Notes under the pieces: model-generated
The model's database searches: none
Told to the model about the DNA's origin: nothing
What the model saw: the letters and a program-made list of their open reading frames with translations, nothing else
Translations under genes and position numbers: made by a program
Source of the DNA: Hybos culiciformis
Taxonomy: Eukaryota; Arthropoda; Insecta; Diptera; Hybotidae
NCBI GenBank assembly: GCA_964007475.1
Contig: OZ023273.1
Location: 29,375,557 to 29,439,556 of the forward strand
Reading direction: 5' to 3'
DNA: 64,000 bases
Shown: positions 42,201-53,052 of the stretch, piece by piece
How the letters are laid out: each line of letters opens with the position of its first letter
Position numbering within the stretch: position 1 is the stretch's first letter

Positions 42201-45200
42201 TTCAAATGCAAATTAGAATATTTTGTTACTCTACTCATAATTTTATAATGTACATAATAGTTATTATTGTATGAACATATAAATAATATTAACATACAAT
42301 GTAATCTCAAACTAGATCTCTCAAGCCAGCTCTCACCATAAACTTTTTTTATGTTATTAAAATCACGATTATTTTATTTTTATTTAAGTTTCTCAAAAAT
42401 ATAGAAATATTATTTGAATTTTATTAGAAAATAAATAATATGAATTACAATTCACACATTACGCATTAAATACTGTACCTATAGTATAAAAAAATATTCT
42501 CATATATTATAATTTTTTAAATACATAAATTTTTATTATTCAGTCTGAAATAAATGAGCTTACCGTATGTGCTTGTCTGGCTTCTTCTATATAATGAGTT
42601 GTTATAATGACAGTCTTCTGACCAGCTTTCGTTATATGCACAAGATGATTCCATATACTCTGTCTCAGTAATGGATCTACACCAACTGTGGGTTCGTCTA
42701 AAATTAATAATTCTGGATCATGCATTAAGGCAACTGCAAAAGATACTCGTCTTTGCTGACCACCACTAAAATAGAAACAAAAAAAAAATATATTCAATTT
42801 TTATATATGTGCCATAATTCTTACTACTAAGAAATTTACCTCAAATTTTTAACCAGTCGTTTTTCTGACGGTAAATCCAAAAAATTTAATAAAAATTGTA
42901 ATCGTTCACCAATTTCAGATGTTTCCATTCCAAATATCCAGCCAAAATAATTCATTGTTTCACGAATTGAAAATTCACCAAACAATGCTATTTCTTGTGG
43001 CATATAACCAACACGTTTACCAGGTACTCCAGAACCTTTTGTGCCTGGTTTACCGCCTAATACAGAAATTTCACCTGAATCTAAACGACGTCTTCCAACA
43101 ATACAGGACAAGAGTGTTGTTTTACCACATCCAGATGCACCGAGAAGGCCATAACTAAATTAAAAAACAAAAAAAAAAACAATAAAATGCAGAAATTAAT
43201 TTTATGCTATTAAAAAATTATTATTAAAACAGAAAAATTAAAAAATTTTTTTTTCTTTGTCTAAGAGAAAAAATTTTTACTTTTTATTTAACAAAAAATT
43301 TATAAACAGGTTATTAATTTTTATTATAATATATATATATATTTTTTACGTTGAATAATATTTAAATTGACCTTGACCCACTGTTTTTTTTTATTTTTTT
43401 TTTAAATTAAAAAATAACACATAAAAATATTTTTCATCGTTATTTTTAAAGTATCAAAAATTTTTTAATTTCTTGTTTCTTTTTAAAAAACATGAATATT
43501 TGCCCCCAAAAAGTTGTATTTATTTTTTGTTCATAATTGCTTAAATTTACTTAAACAAAGCTAATATTGTTTAAACTGGTCAAATTTCCGATTTAGAGAC
43601 CCGGAAAAACTAAATTAAATATTTTAACAGTTTGCTTTTCTCATTAAAAAAATTGTTTATAAAATCTTTTGGGCATTTTATTATATTTTTGTTAAAGGGA
43701 CCAATTGATAGTTATAATATTTAAAAAAAAAAAAAAAATAGAAAAAACATTTATTACAAACTATTGAGAAATTTGAAAATACAGTAATTTTCAGTAATTT
43801 GTGTACCTTTTTATGTTTTATTAAGTGCTATATTTAGATTTAAAATTTTTAATTTAAATTATTTTATTATGTAAATATATAAATGAAAACAAATAAAATT
43901 TTGAAATATATAAAATAGACAATGGAATTTTACATTTTGAGATATCAAATTTGAAATTTCATGTAGGTAGAACCACAGACTTATATAACTCTTTATAACA
44001 GACTTGCCAAAAATATATATCTTTCGCGGCGGTCAAAAAATTACAACAAAATGGTGAGTAGCCTATAAGTATCCTATAAAAAAATAAAAAAAGTTTGGAG
44101 CTGATTAAAATCCACGATTATTTTGTTCGTAAATGTGGTTGAACACTTTTTCTGTTTACATAAGTAATAAAATACAAATATCTCTTATACCTACATTTTT
44201 TTTTTTTAAATAATTTTTTTTTCGTTTCAATGATATTTATCTATATTTGGCTCAAATAAAATACCAAAATTGCCTTTTCCAAAAATTATACACATATATA
44301 AAAATTGGGATTTTTCATTGTGTTGCCAATAGGTTTTGAACACCTATTTTAAAAAAAATTGTACGATTTTTTTTTATTCAAAATTTTTGTTTTTGTAATT
44401 TTGTCCGTACTCAATTTTGTCCATGGTGAATTTTGTCCGTAGATAATTTTGGAAAAAGGATTATGGAAAAAGAATTTTGGAATAAAGAATTCCGACCCCA
44501 TCCCAGCAAAATCACTTGAATCCCCATAAAGAAAATCCAAATATAACCACAAACAACAAAATTAAATTTTAGTGTGATACAGACAAGATATTAGAAGGAA
44601 CGTTTCAGATAGTTCACTAAAATATTTTGTAAATAAAAAGAAAAATATTGAGACATTTATTTTATAATATTTAATAATGAAGACAGCTCAGGGCTATTTT
44701 TTATCCAAAATAACCGAAAAAAAATAATGTATAAAAGTATATTCCTCTTAATGAGAAAAATATAAAACTTGAAAAATTTTGAGTAAAAAATCAATTTTTA
44801 TGTTTCGAACTACATACATATTCAATTATGGTTTCAGTTAAGTCTTTAAGTTTGATTGGAAAATATTAGAAAGACTATTTTATTTATACTCAGGTAATTT
44901 TTACTTTGAAATGAATTAATAAAGTTTCCTGAAAATTTTATAAAATTTTTAAAAATTAAAGTTTCTTTAATTCAAATTATATATCCAAGAAAATGAAAAA
45001 AGAAGAAATTGCATTCTTTTATATCAAAAACATTTTAATTTTTATATGAATCGTCAAACTAAAAGAGTAATAAACATTTAAACATGAGAAGATAAACATT
45101 AGGTTACTGAACTCTGTAAGATTTGCAGCAAAAGTTCGACAGAAGAAGTAAAAATTCGAACGGCACATAAAAAATATTTCAAAAAATTGTACCTAGGTTT

Positions 45201-48186
45201 ACGTACATTTTTTTATTGTAAAACTGATAGTTTTATATAAAGAAACCTGGAAATAGAACAAAACCTGAATATTGGAATAAATTCACTTAAAATTAAACAT
45301 AAAGGTAAGAAAAAATATCTGACAATAATTGAAAAGTTGTTTTTCTAGAATATTTATGTTTTTTTTGTAAAATATTCTTCTTTATATGACGCACACTATG
45401 TAAGCGTAAATGTAAATTCTTAAAATATTTATTAACAAAGGTCAATATCCAAATAAACATAAAACAAAGTTGTTTTTTCATATCGTTAGTTCTTATGTCA
45501 ACAGCAAAACCGCAATAGTTAGGCAATCTTAAAAAGTGGAAAAACAATTGACGTCAATTTGTTTACAAAATATAAATACTTAATTTGAATAGATTAGAAT
45601 TTGTTAAAAATAATATTATATCTATGCATTTCGTCTATTTTTCAATTAGGATGATGATGTATATGTTCAATATCAATTCAAAGAACGACGGCATCATTTC
45701 GCGAACAAAAAATTTGGTAGGAAACTTCCTTCTTTATTCTAAATAGTTTTCCTAAACCATACTGTCGATATAGCAGTATTTTAACAAGAGTAAATTAGCT
45801 TGTTTTCTTGTATGTCTGTTTGTATCGATTTTTAACTAATTTGCAATCGATTTTTAACCAATTTCCGATGAGATAGAGACTTGATGTTTTAAACATAGCT
45901 CAGGATTGGATGATTTTTGGTAGGTTACAACAAATTTTATTCAATTATGAAAAGTGAGTGAACAGTTGAATATAACCTGAAATAAACCTAAAATTTGCAA
46001 CATGTCTGTCATAATCTGATAAAAATGTTTAAAATCGATTGCAAAATTGCGAAAATAATTATTTAATAAAAAAAATTTCAATGTTCCACGTTTTTAAAAT
46101 GGAATAAAAAGTGTTAAATAATTTCTCTCAACTTCATACAGATTTATAACTTCATACAGATTCCTAAAATCATTATTTAAATTTCTATTTCAAGGACTTA
46201 AAATTGGATTGATCTAAAAAAACATCTATTTTAAAATTTAAAAAAAATTAATTAATTTTTGCAGCAAATACAAAATAAGTTAAATAATATGACATTTTGT
46301 ATGCGATTCGCAACTTAATATTTTAATTTAAGATTGAAGTAAAACAACATCATAAACCCGTAATTTCATTTTAATTAATAAAACTTGATTATAATTTTAA
46401 ACCTCAAGGTTTCAACATAATCTTTTTGCTAGAAAGTTTTAATATGATTCGGTTTGTTAAACTAACTTATGCTCTAATTAGAGTGAAAAAATTTCGATAG
46501 CAAAAAAAAAATTTGTAATTAAGTTTGGAAATATATTTAAAAAAAAAGTAAGCATGGTTTTTAATTCGCAGTTGGGATTTGCATAAACAGATAAAAAAAT
46601 ATATATATAGAAAAATATAATATTGAATAAGATATTTCCACCATCTCATAGAAATTGGGAGTGTATATTTAAAAAAAATACATAAATTGAATTTTTTTAT
46701 TTTATTTTACTTACATTGTTCCTTTTGCAACTGTCATATTTAGATTATTCAAAACTTGATTAGCATTTTTCTTTTTTCCATAAGATTTAAATGCATGTCG
46801 AACCAGAACCGCTTCTTGATGTTGGTGCTTCCATGGCGTCCCTCCATCATTATTAGTTGTCATATTTGAATCTGATGAGCCTCTGAAAATATAAAAATAG
46901 TTTTACTTTTACATATATAATGTACGATAGAAATTTAAAGATAGTAGTAGAATAAAGTTTGTGCCTTAAGTCTTTTGTTTTTTGTTAGTATCCAACACTA
47001 CATTTTAATATTTTCATAATCAAAATTTGAAAATGAAAAGTTACAATATTAAAAATTAAATATTAGTATTGTCAGAAATTAAATATCATTTTTTATTATT
47101 ATAATAATATTAATAAATTATTAAATTGTTTCATAATTTCATCATTATTTTTTATATTATTTATTTTTATTTATAGAAATCTTAATAAATTTAATAATTT
47201 GTTTTCGATTAAATTACAAAAATTTTTATTTTTCTGCATGCAATATAAATTTAAATACAGAAAATTATTGGTATGAAGCTTTACTAACGTAATTTTTTAT
47301 AACTTTATATATATTCAAGGAAAAATAAAAAAGAAACTAAGTCTTGCGGCGTAATAAAAATTATGCAAAGTTTTTTTTTTATATATATAAATAGATTTCG
47401 ACTCTAGCCTTCCGGTAAAAAAAATTGTTTCTACATATATTTCTAATGCGGCTTCAACAAAAAAAAATATTATGATGAATATATTGTAATAAAAAGACAA
47501 TAACCATAAATATAGGTATTAGAATGATAGTTATTAGCACAAATTAAAAATAATAATAATACTGTTTTAACTCATTTGTACGGATTTACCCAGAGATAAA
47601 AAAAAAATATTTATTTTTATTACGTCAAATGAAGTGATATGTATTTAAATTATCTTGCGTTAACATTTCATAGAACAATGTCTTTTTCTATTACTGAAAC
47701 AAAACTAAAAAAGATTAACCAGACGTCAGCTGGTAAAACCATTATTAGATTTTAAAAAAAATAGTTAATAAAAGGTTTATGCTAAACTTATCTAGGCTAA
47801 AAGAGAACTCATGTCATAATATTTGTGACGTCTTTTAAACGAGTTAAGTTTTTGAAAGAAATTGTCAAAAATTGTGTTTCTTAAAATACTAAAGAATTCA
47901 TAATTCAAGGTCTTTATTTACAATTAAAATTAATTCATTAAAATTAAATATGTAAATAATTTTAAGAGATAATAAAAATGAATAGACATGAAAAGTAAAT
48001 TTAATTACATAATTTTATAAAATTAAATTTGATAAATTTCCAATATTTCTTTTTTAAAAGAAGCTAATTTTTTTTTTAACTTAAAAACACTGACCTGTAA
48101 CTCTTTTCGGTTAATGCCCTTGTATTGCTTACTGCGTTAAAGATTCGTTTTGTGTGTGTTTTGTTTTTTTCATGGCAAGAAAACAT
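39078..48186 (-). CDS. ABC transporter, subfamily H (half-transporter), 12 coding exons
   Basis: A 785-residue half-transporter with the nucleotide-binding domain first and the membrane domain second, which must dimerise. Twelve exons join in phase (2358 bp with stop). The N-terminus is short and basic. Walker A GASGCGKTT lies at about residues 92 to 100, the Q-loop in YMPQE, LSGGQQRR at about 191 to 198, Walker B LLILDEP at about 211 to 217 and the H-loop TTHY at about 247 to 250. The C-terminal half is an ABC2-type membrane domain, with a first helix VMLFIFALPVMQVILFCLAI, a large external loop, then a cluster of helices in exons 9 to 12. The tail ends LRAKKS. Insect databases often name this family ABCG23-like. 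In insects, ABCH members are linked to cuticle lipid export; which substrate this one moves is unknown. Confidence 0.95.
39324..39655 (-). CDS. ABCH exon 11, central membrane helices
   Basis: Begins GLLDRSWVAGVSPGEILFSH and continues through several hydrophobic helices to LSGVIWPIEGMPVVLR. The ERTEGLLDRSWVAGV joint is typical of the ABC2 membrane domain of the G/H subfamilies. Confidence 0.95.
39717..39777 (-). CDS. ABCH exon 10
   Basis: A 61-bp exon encoding IVFFLAVALTSSALIIERTE: one membrane helix and the conserved ERTEG turn completed by exon 11. Donor GTAAGT. Confidence 0.92.
39847..40096 (-). CDS. ABCH exon 9, external loop
   Basis: Reads WLDMSNQQIGILLNRDLQYA and later DFVAPGVILT, the end of the loop and beginning of the next helix. 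The intron upstream is only 57 bp. Confidence 0.95.
40154..40535 (-). CDS. ABCH exon 8, first membrane helix and external loop
   Basis: Begins VTSKGKIKALLVKNFLRMWR, the coupling region, then the first transmembrane helix and the start of a Cys-containing external loop (GCTLTTHGCRYVSY). Donor GTAAGT, phase 1. Confidence 0.95.
40589..40780 (-). repeat. Fragment of a dispersed repeat in ABCH intron 7
   Basis: ATTGTGTCCAAGGATTGGGA and GAAAATTGGAATATGAG here resemble, in reverse orientation, a segment at about 58235 to 58335. The second ATTGTGTCCAAG at 40745 shows an internal repeat. Confidence 0.6.
40797..40889 (-). CDS. ABCH exon 7, linker
   Basis: Short 31-codon exon reading LNQDPNLQLPTSIKKKK, then NCPDCPDFSN, phase 0 to 0, between AATCAG and GTGAGT. 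The Lys-rich linker with paired cysteines precedes the membrane domain. Confidence 0.75.
41065..41203 (-). CDS. ABCH exon 6, linker
   Basis: Encodes NISLHSMAFGGKKDNPGRSE and DGIVGLNFHQSKEVLI, a linker between the two domains. The acceptor is clear (AAATAG). The donor is uncertain; GTTTGT at 41064 keeps the frame with exon 7. Confidence 0.7.
41443..41591 (-). CDS. ABCH exon 5, end of NBD
   Basis: Reads IGLMRSGHLLAEESPSVLLS, then SLEEVFLKLSRQQ, the usual end of an ABCG/ABCH nucleotide-binding domain. The earlier GTAAAT would lead to a stop on joining to exon 6, so the GTTGGT donor is preferred. Confidence 0.88.
41592..42563. other. ABCH intron 4, nothing else seen
   Basis: AT-rich intron of 972 bp. 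Confidence 0.6.
42564..42765 (-). CDS. ABCH exon 4, signature, Walker B and H-loop
   Basis: The split codon with exon 3 makes the serine of LSGGQ. Then follow LLILDEPTVGVDPLLRQSIW and VIITTHYIEEARQAHT. The intron between exons 3 and 4 is only 74 bp. Confidence 0.95.
42840..43154 (-). CDS. ABCH exon 3, Walker A and Q-loop
   Basis: Reads IYGLLGASGCGKTTLLSCIV, then RVGYMPQEIALFGEFSIRET. This holds the P-loop and Q-loop. It ends in phase 2 just before the signature motif. Acceptor TTTAG, donor GTAAAT. Confidence 0.95.
43155..46714. other. ABCH intron 2
   Basis: A 3.6-kb AT-rich intron, the longest of the gene. A short array with AATTTTGTCCGTA or AATTTTGTCCATGG phrases lies at about 44390 to 44440. 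The minus-strand frame at 45293 to 45547 looks like chance. Nothing else was recognised. Confidence 0.55.
46715..46882 (-). CDS. ABCH exon 2
   Basis: Encodes EAVLVRHAFKSYGKKKNANQ and VLNNLNMTVAKGT, the A-loop and start of the nucleotide-binding domain. Acceptor TTTCAG, donor GTAAGT; ends in phase 2. Confidence 0.92.
46883..48094. other. ABCH intron 1, nothing else seen
   Basis: AT-rich intron of 1212 bp. Confidence 0.55.
48095..48186 (-). CDS. ABCH exon 1 (start codon)
   Basis: Starts MFSCHEKNKTHTKRIF and ends in phase 2 at a GTCAGT donor. It joins exon 2 in frame. It is chosen as first exon because it is the nearest in-phase, ATG-initiated frame upstream; a longer N-terminus cannot be excluded. 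Confidence 0.7.
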
Positions 48187-48753
48187 TATTTATAAAAAAA
48201 AATAATTAATTTAATCTAATAAGCAATTCAATGAAATTATTATGCTTAATAATATTTTTATAAGTACCTACTTTTTTAATAAAAAAAAAAAGAATAAGTT
48301 AAAAATAACAAGACACTTTATTTTTTCGGCAATCATCATTACAAGTACTTTGAAGGTAATTTATTTACAAATTGTAGCTAAGAGTTAGTTGTCATATAAT
48401 CAGTAAATTGGGATATTATCTAAATTTATTAATTATGGGAGTATAATTATCTAAACATCTGTGAATATGAATACTGAATTCAAGGTAATGAAATTATAGC
48501 CAAAGCTGAATTTATATTTTAGTAGGATAAAATCATATGCAAAAATTCTATACGGAGCTTTTGGTTACTTTAACAGATGTAATCATTTTTCAAGTTCTAA
48601 TGTAAATTTCGAAAACAGTTAAATTTTGATTCGTTCTAAGCACTCTGTATATTTATATACATGTCAAACTTAAACTCTTTTTTCACTTTTATTATACAAA
48701 TATTAAAAAAAACATAGAAAAAAAAAAGATTAAATCATTTTTTAATTTATTGA
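48187..48753. promoter_or_regulatory. Divergent intergenic region, ABCH / F-box gene
   Basis: The two genes point away from each other and their start codons are 567 bp apart. Both promoters are likely here. The sequence is AT-rich and no specific element can be assigned. Confidence 0.45.
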
Positions 48754-49050
48754 ATGGGAAAATTTTTTGAAATATCTTTATCAATTCGAAAATCCAAAAA
48801 AAGTAATATTCTAAAAAAAATAAAAAATGCTATAAAAAATGGTTTGATAAGTGGTTTTCAAGCTTTCGTCAAAAATTTCATCAAGAAAGAAATTAATTGT
48901 CAGAAACCTAGCCTGCTTTCATTACCAAAAGAAATATTAGAAAAAATTTTACAATCAAATTTTGAATTAGAAGAAAAAAACTCAATTCGCCAAACTAGCA
49001 GAATACTTAAAGAGATTTGTGACCATCAAAATATAAAAGCTTTTAAAAAG
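48754..49050 (+). CDS. F-box gene exon 1
   Basis: 99 codons starting MGKFFEISLSIRKSKKSN and containing the whole F-box; donor GTAAAT after AAAAAG, phase 0. Confidence 0.85.
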
Positions 49051-51269
49051 GTAAATAATATAATAAATCTTAAATTTTTTCAAAAATAATAATAATAATA
49101 ATAATAATAGTATATTTCATTTTCATATAAAATTCATTACATTTATATTTTGTTTTAACTTATAAGAATCAGAAACTTATAAAATACAAAGAAAAATTAA
49201 AGTAAATTAAATTTAGCGAGATAAAACTGACAAACTTTACGTTTTCCCACATTTTCGTTTTTAGTAACATAAATAATATGAATAAGTTTTTTATGTTGAA
49301 TTGTTTAAGAGTTCAAGCAATTGATTAAAAGTTTTGAATTATTCCAAATATTATGTTAGGAAAAGAAAGAAATAAGTGATATCTAATAGCAATAATTAAT
49401 TCAATAATTAGATTCTTCTATTATCTATATTTCATATGCTAATTTCAATTATTATCTGTTTGATTTCAGTCATTTATTATTTCAGACACTGGCAACTTAC
49501 GTTCAAATTTATCTTGAAGCCGGCATAGGAAATAGATTATATGCAAGATTAATGAAAATAAAAGAAGTTATTCCTTTCTCAAGAAATTGTGATGGTTATT
49601 TCGAGACATTTGATAATCTAGTATTCAACTCGTTGACGCGCAGACGGCAATCAAAACTAGTTTTCTATTTGTTTACAATTATAAATATTTTGAAGGTAAT
49701 TCTGAATCTGAAATTTAATACATATAGATAATTTCTACTAAGGAAAAATATTTAACTAAACCATAATTTTCGTTAATATGTTTACATACTTCAATAAGGG
49801 CATCAAAGAGTTTCGTTTTTTTGCGGTAAAATTTATTTTTGTTGGGAGATTCAATTTGACAAAAAAAAATCATTCTAATGATATCCTACTCAGTAGAATT
49901 TTTTCCAAGTTGTTACCTTTTCTTTGATTTTATAATTTAGAATTTAGGAATAGAGGGGCGAACTAGACATAACTTCATTGATTTTATGTTAAATTCAAAT
50001 ATACTAAAGCTTATGAGTTATGGGGTTTTCAACAAAAAAAAAAAACGGCGACAGCGTCTTATTGTAGAAAAATCGTTTGTTTGAATTTAAGGTAATCAAT
50101 AATCATAATATTCATAATCTTAGCTTCTGGATTAAAAAAATGTAAATTATCGATAAGATAATTAATTGGCTGTCATTAATTAAAAAAGTATTCTACATTT
50201 TATGTTTAAAAATAATTTACAACAGAAATTGCATTACTATTTCGATTACTTTTTCACAGATTTTAGTAATTTACACTTAATAATATCTATACGATCTTTA
50301 AGTAACGAGTTATGAAATCGAGGAAAAGAAAAGGTAAATACTTGTCAAAAGTACTACTGGGATAATTTGATGAAGTCTTAATACAAAGTTAATTGGCTTT
50401 ACAAAACTTTAATAAAGAGACAGAATGCCTAAACTACAGAATCTAAACTGATTAGGAAAAACTTATTAAAGTGACCATTTAACCACTTCTACACAAAACA
50501 GAGCAGCATTATTTAATATAATCTTTATTTGCCGTTTGCCTCAATTTTTTTATACACAATGTTCGTATATGTATTATACATATGTATAATAGAGAAAGTC
50601 TTGTTTTATTTTGACATGTAATAAATCTGATAACAAAACGTAAATGGTTGCTCGAAAAGGAACTGATTTTTGAATTAGGGAAACCGACTTCATTCCCACT
50701 CAAGCATGAATAATAAATATTTCCATATTGTAATGTTTTAAAACTAAACTTTATAGAATTGCATAAATTGTAAAATAGATAATGGAAAATATTCGTCTGA
50801 AACTTCGTGTGACATAAAATTCGAACTTAAACACTCAAGTATTCAATATATATGTTATTACAAAAAAGGATGCCCTTTTTCCGTTAATTTATCGCAATTT
50901 GTGTTTCTTCTGACTCAAATACTATTCGCAAACAATTTGAATATTTCTTTTGAAAATATGGAGAAAAAAAAGAACAAATATTGCAATTTGAATGTATCCC
51001 ATAATAACACAGATAAAAATATAGTACGTAGAACTGAGGTTAATATAAATGTTCAAACCTCACCTAATTTAATTAAATTAATAAAAGATTTTTTGGATGA
51101 TGGTAAAACTAGCCCGAATCTTTTGAAGACTTATGCCGCTAAGGAGGTGGAAATATGTATCGAAATTAACATAAAATCAATAATACGTCATCCAACAAAT
51201 TGGATGGAATTGAGATTTTTTCCTCAAACATCTGAAGACGATCACAGACAACAATATATTTCGCCTTAA
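48754..51269 (+). CDS. F-box domain protein, three exons
   Basis: A 339-residue protein from three exons, 48754 to 49050, 49486 to 49695 and 50757 to 51269, all joining in phase 0. A stop codon directly precedes the ATG in frame. Residues 1 to 50 are basic (many Lys). Residues about 53 to 92 form an F-box: LLSLPKEILEKILQS, then NSIRQTSRILKEICD. F-box proteins bind Skp1 and bring substrates to SCF ubiquitin ligases. The remaining 240 residues show no leucine-rich repeats, WD40 repeats or other substrate domain that I recognise. The third exon has several Cys residues (NCINCKIDNG, SCDIKFEL, CYYKKGCPF). The function of this particular protein is unknown. Confidence 0.8.
49051..49485. other. F-box gene intron 1
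   Basis: 435 bp; (AAT)n at about 49086 to 49109; otherwise plain AT-rich DNA. Confidence 0.7.
49486..49695 (+). CDS. F-box gene exon 2
   Basis: 70 codons between TATTTCAG and GTAATT, phase 0 to 0, reading TLATYVQIYLEAGIGNRLYA and later RRRQSKLVFYLFTIINILK. The better base composition and protein-like reading support it. Confidence 0.8.
49696..50756. other. F-box gene intron 2, nothing else seen
   Basis: 1061 bp of AT-rich sequence. The minus-strand frame 50509 to 50703 has no supporting features. Confidence 0.6.
50757..51269 (+). CDS. F-box gene exon 3 (stop codon)
   Basis: 170 codons plus stop, following acceptor CTTTATAG in phase 0. It reads NCINCKIDNGKYSSETSC, a middle part with NVQTSPNLIKLIKDFLDDGK, and IIRHPTNWMELRFFPQTSED near the end. 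An in-frame stop immediately upstream limits the exon start. Confidence 0.75.
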   Translation, partial: NCINCKIDNGKYSSETSCDIKFELKHSSIQYICYYKKGCPFSVNLSQFVFLLTQILFANNLNISFENMEKKKNKYCNLNVSHNNTDKNIVRRTEVNINVQTSPNLIKLIKDFLDDGKTSPNLLKTYAAKEVEICIEINIKSIIRHPTNWMELRFFPQTSEDDHRQQYISP

Positions 51270-52656
51270 AATGTTTTTTGGAGAAAATTTTATTTGTATT
51301 GAAAATTATTTTTTATTGTATAATGTTAAATATATGTATGTATATATGTTTAATGTGGTTTATATTTGTTTATATTTATTATTTTGGAAGTGGGACTTAA
51401 AAAAGTTATACATATAACATGGAGGTTATTTTTCGAATTTCGATGAAAATATTTTAATGGATCTGAAAGAAATTTTTTATGATAATAACCGCGTTCACAG
51501 CGATAAGTACTTTCGAACAAGTAAATTAAATTTTATAGTATTTTTAAACATTTCCCAACTTCGCTGAATTTGGTTCCCAAATCTAAATCGCACTGAATTT
51601 TAATCATAAGCCAGTTTGTTCGGCATGCATAGAGTAAATACAAATTGGAACCTCATCAAATAAAAAATTTTCGTAGCTACATATTTTCAAAAAATAAAAA
51701 AATTTATATACATTATAATATACATAAACATAGTACTGCATGTTGATTTATATAATATATAATGAAAACTTACGTTATAAGCATTTTGGATAAATAATTT
51801 CAATTTCACTTGGTAATTTTTGTTAAATACATAAATTTTTCAAATTTATTCAATTTATCGGAACACTGATAAGTTTTTTTTTTATATTTATATTTAATTT
51901 TTAATATTATTATTATATTTTTTTTTTTTTTCAAATTATAATAATCATAAAAATGTTATTTTTTATACTTTCAATTTGTTAATTCATTCTGTAAATATAA
52001 ATTCATTTATGTATATTTTTCCAATAATTTAAAAATAATTTTCGCAACAATTTTTTTTTTGCGTGATTTCCATTCAACAATTTTTTCCTCGCTTACTTTT
52101 CATACACTTTTTATATTCATATCTGTACATATCTGTACATAGATATCTGTACATACATATCTGTACAAGTGTGTTCATAAATTTATTCCTTCTTAAGGTA
52201 AAAAAAAAAAAAAATTAATTTTCAATTTAAATTTAAAAAGAATTAATTCGCCCCATTATATCCTTTCAGCAAATTTATCATAAGAATTTAATTAAAAAAA
52301 GAAAAAAAGTAAAATAATTTGTTTTCTTGGGTTTCTTGAACCAGTTTTTTTTATTGGAAATAAACATGAATTCATATTTTTTTATTTATTTTCAGTTAGG
52401 ACAGGTCATCGATGCCTATAGTTTGTTTAATAAAAAATAATAAAACAAAGCAGGATTTCAGCTCATCAATAGCCAGTTTTTATATTGTGCTTAATTTACA
52501 TGTAGGCGCGCGTAAAATATTCACAAAATACCTATGTATTGAAATTTAGTACAGAATAAATATTTTTAATGCGTTGGGGATCGTTATGTTGTATTTAGTG
52601 CTATAGAATTTAGATCACTAAATGGAGTATTATATGCGTTAATACACATGCAATCA

Positions 52657-52757
52657 TTTAGATGCATCTGCGTAAATAATGAAAAAATTTAGATGCATCA
52701 GCGTATATAATGAAAAAATTTAGATGCATCAGCGTAAATAATGAAATCATTTAGATG
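52657..52757. repeat. Tandem repeat, 31-bp unit, about 3.3 copies
   Basis: TTTAGATGCATCAGCGTA followed by TATAATGAAAAAA recurs at 52657, 52688, 52719 and (partly) 52750, exactly 31 bases apart with few changes. Confidence 0.9.
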
Positions 52758-52941
52758 TTTCGTATTGAATATTACGTAATACCTAAACAAACATAATATC
52801 TCTCACAATATTTCAATACAGCCAAATACAAAAAAAAAACAGAAAAAATGAGAAGAAAAAATATTCTCTCTTTGCAACTACCTCTCCACTACGCATTAAA
52901 ACAGTATATTAGATATGTAAACAAAATTTGTTATACAACTC

Positions 52942-53052
52942 GTTCTGTATTTACACAAAAATACATTGACACTTGTCAATTTATATCACTCGACCTTCGG
53001 TCTCGTGATATAAGTATTGACTCGTGTCAATGTATTTTTGTGTATACAGAAC
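52942..53052. repeat. Long imperfect hairpin (about 111 bp)
   Basis: The arms 52942 to 52995 and 52999 to 53052 are inverted copies with a few mismatches: GTTCTGTAT, ACACAAAAATACATTGACAC and TTATATCAC occur on both. The loop is three to four bases (TTC). It resembles a snap-back MITE or a cruciform-prone palindrome. Confidence 0.85.

Noticed and set aside
45293..45547. Minus-strand frame in ABCH intron 2
   Set aside because: No splice partner in phase with the gene, no recognisable family, and length compatible with chance in AT-rich DNA.
52657..52757. CRISPR-like array
   Set aside because: The 31-bp units are directly tandem with no spacers, and the host is a eukaryote.
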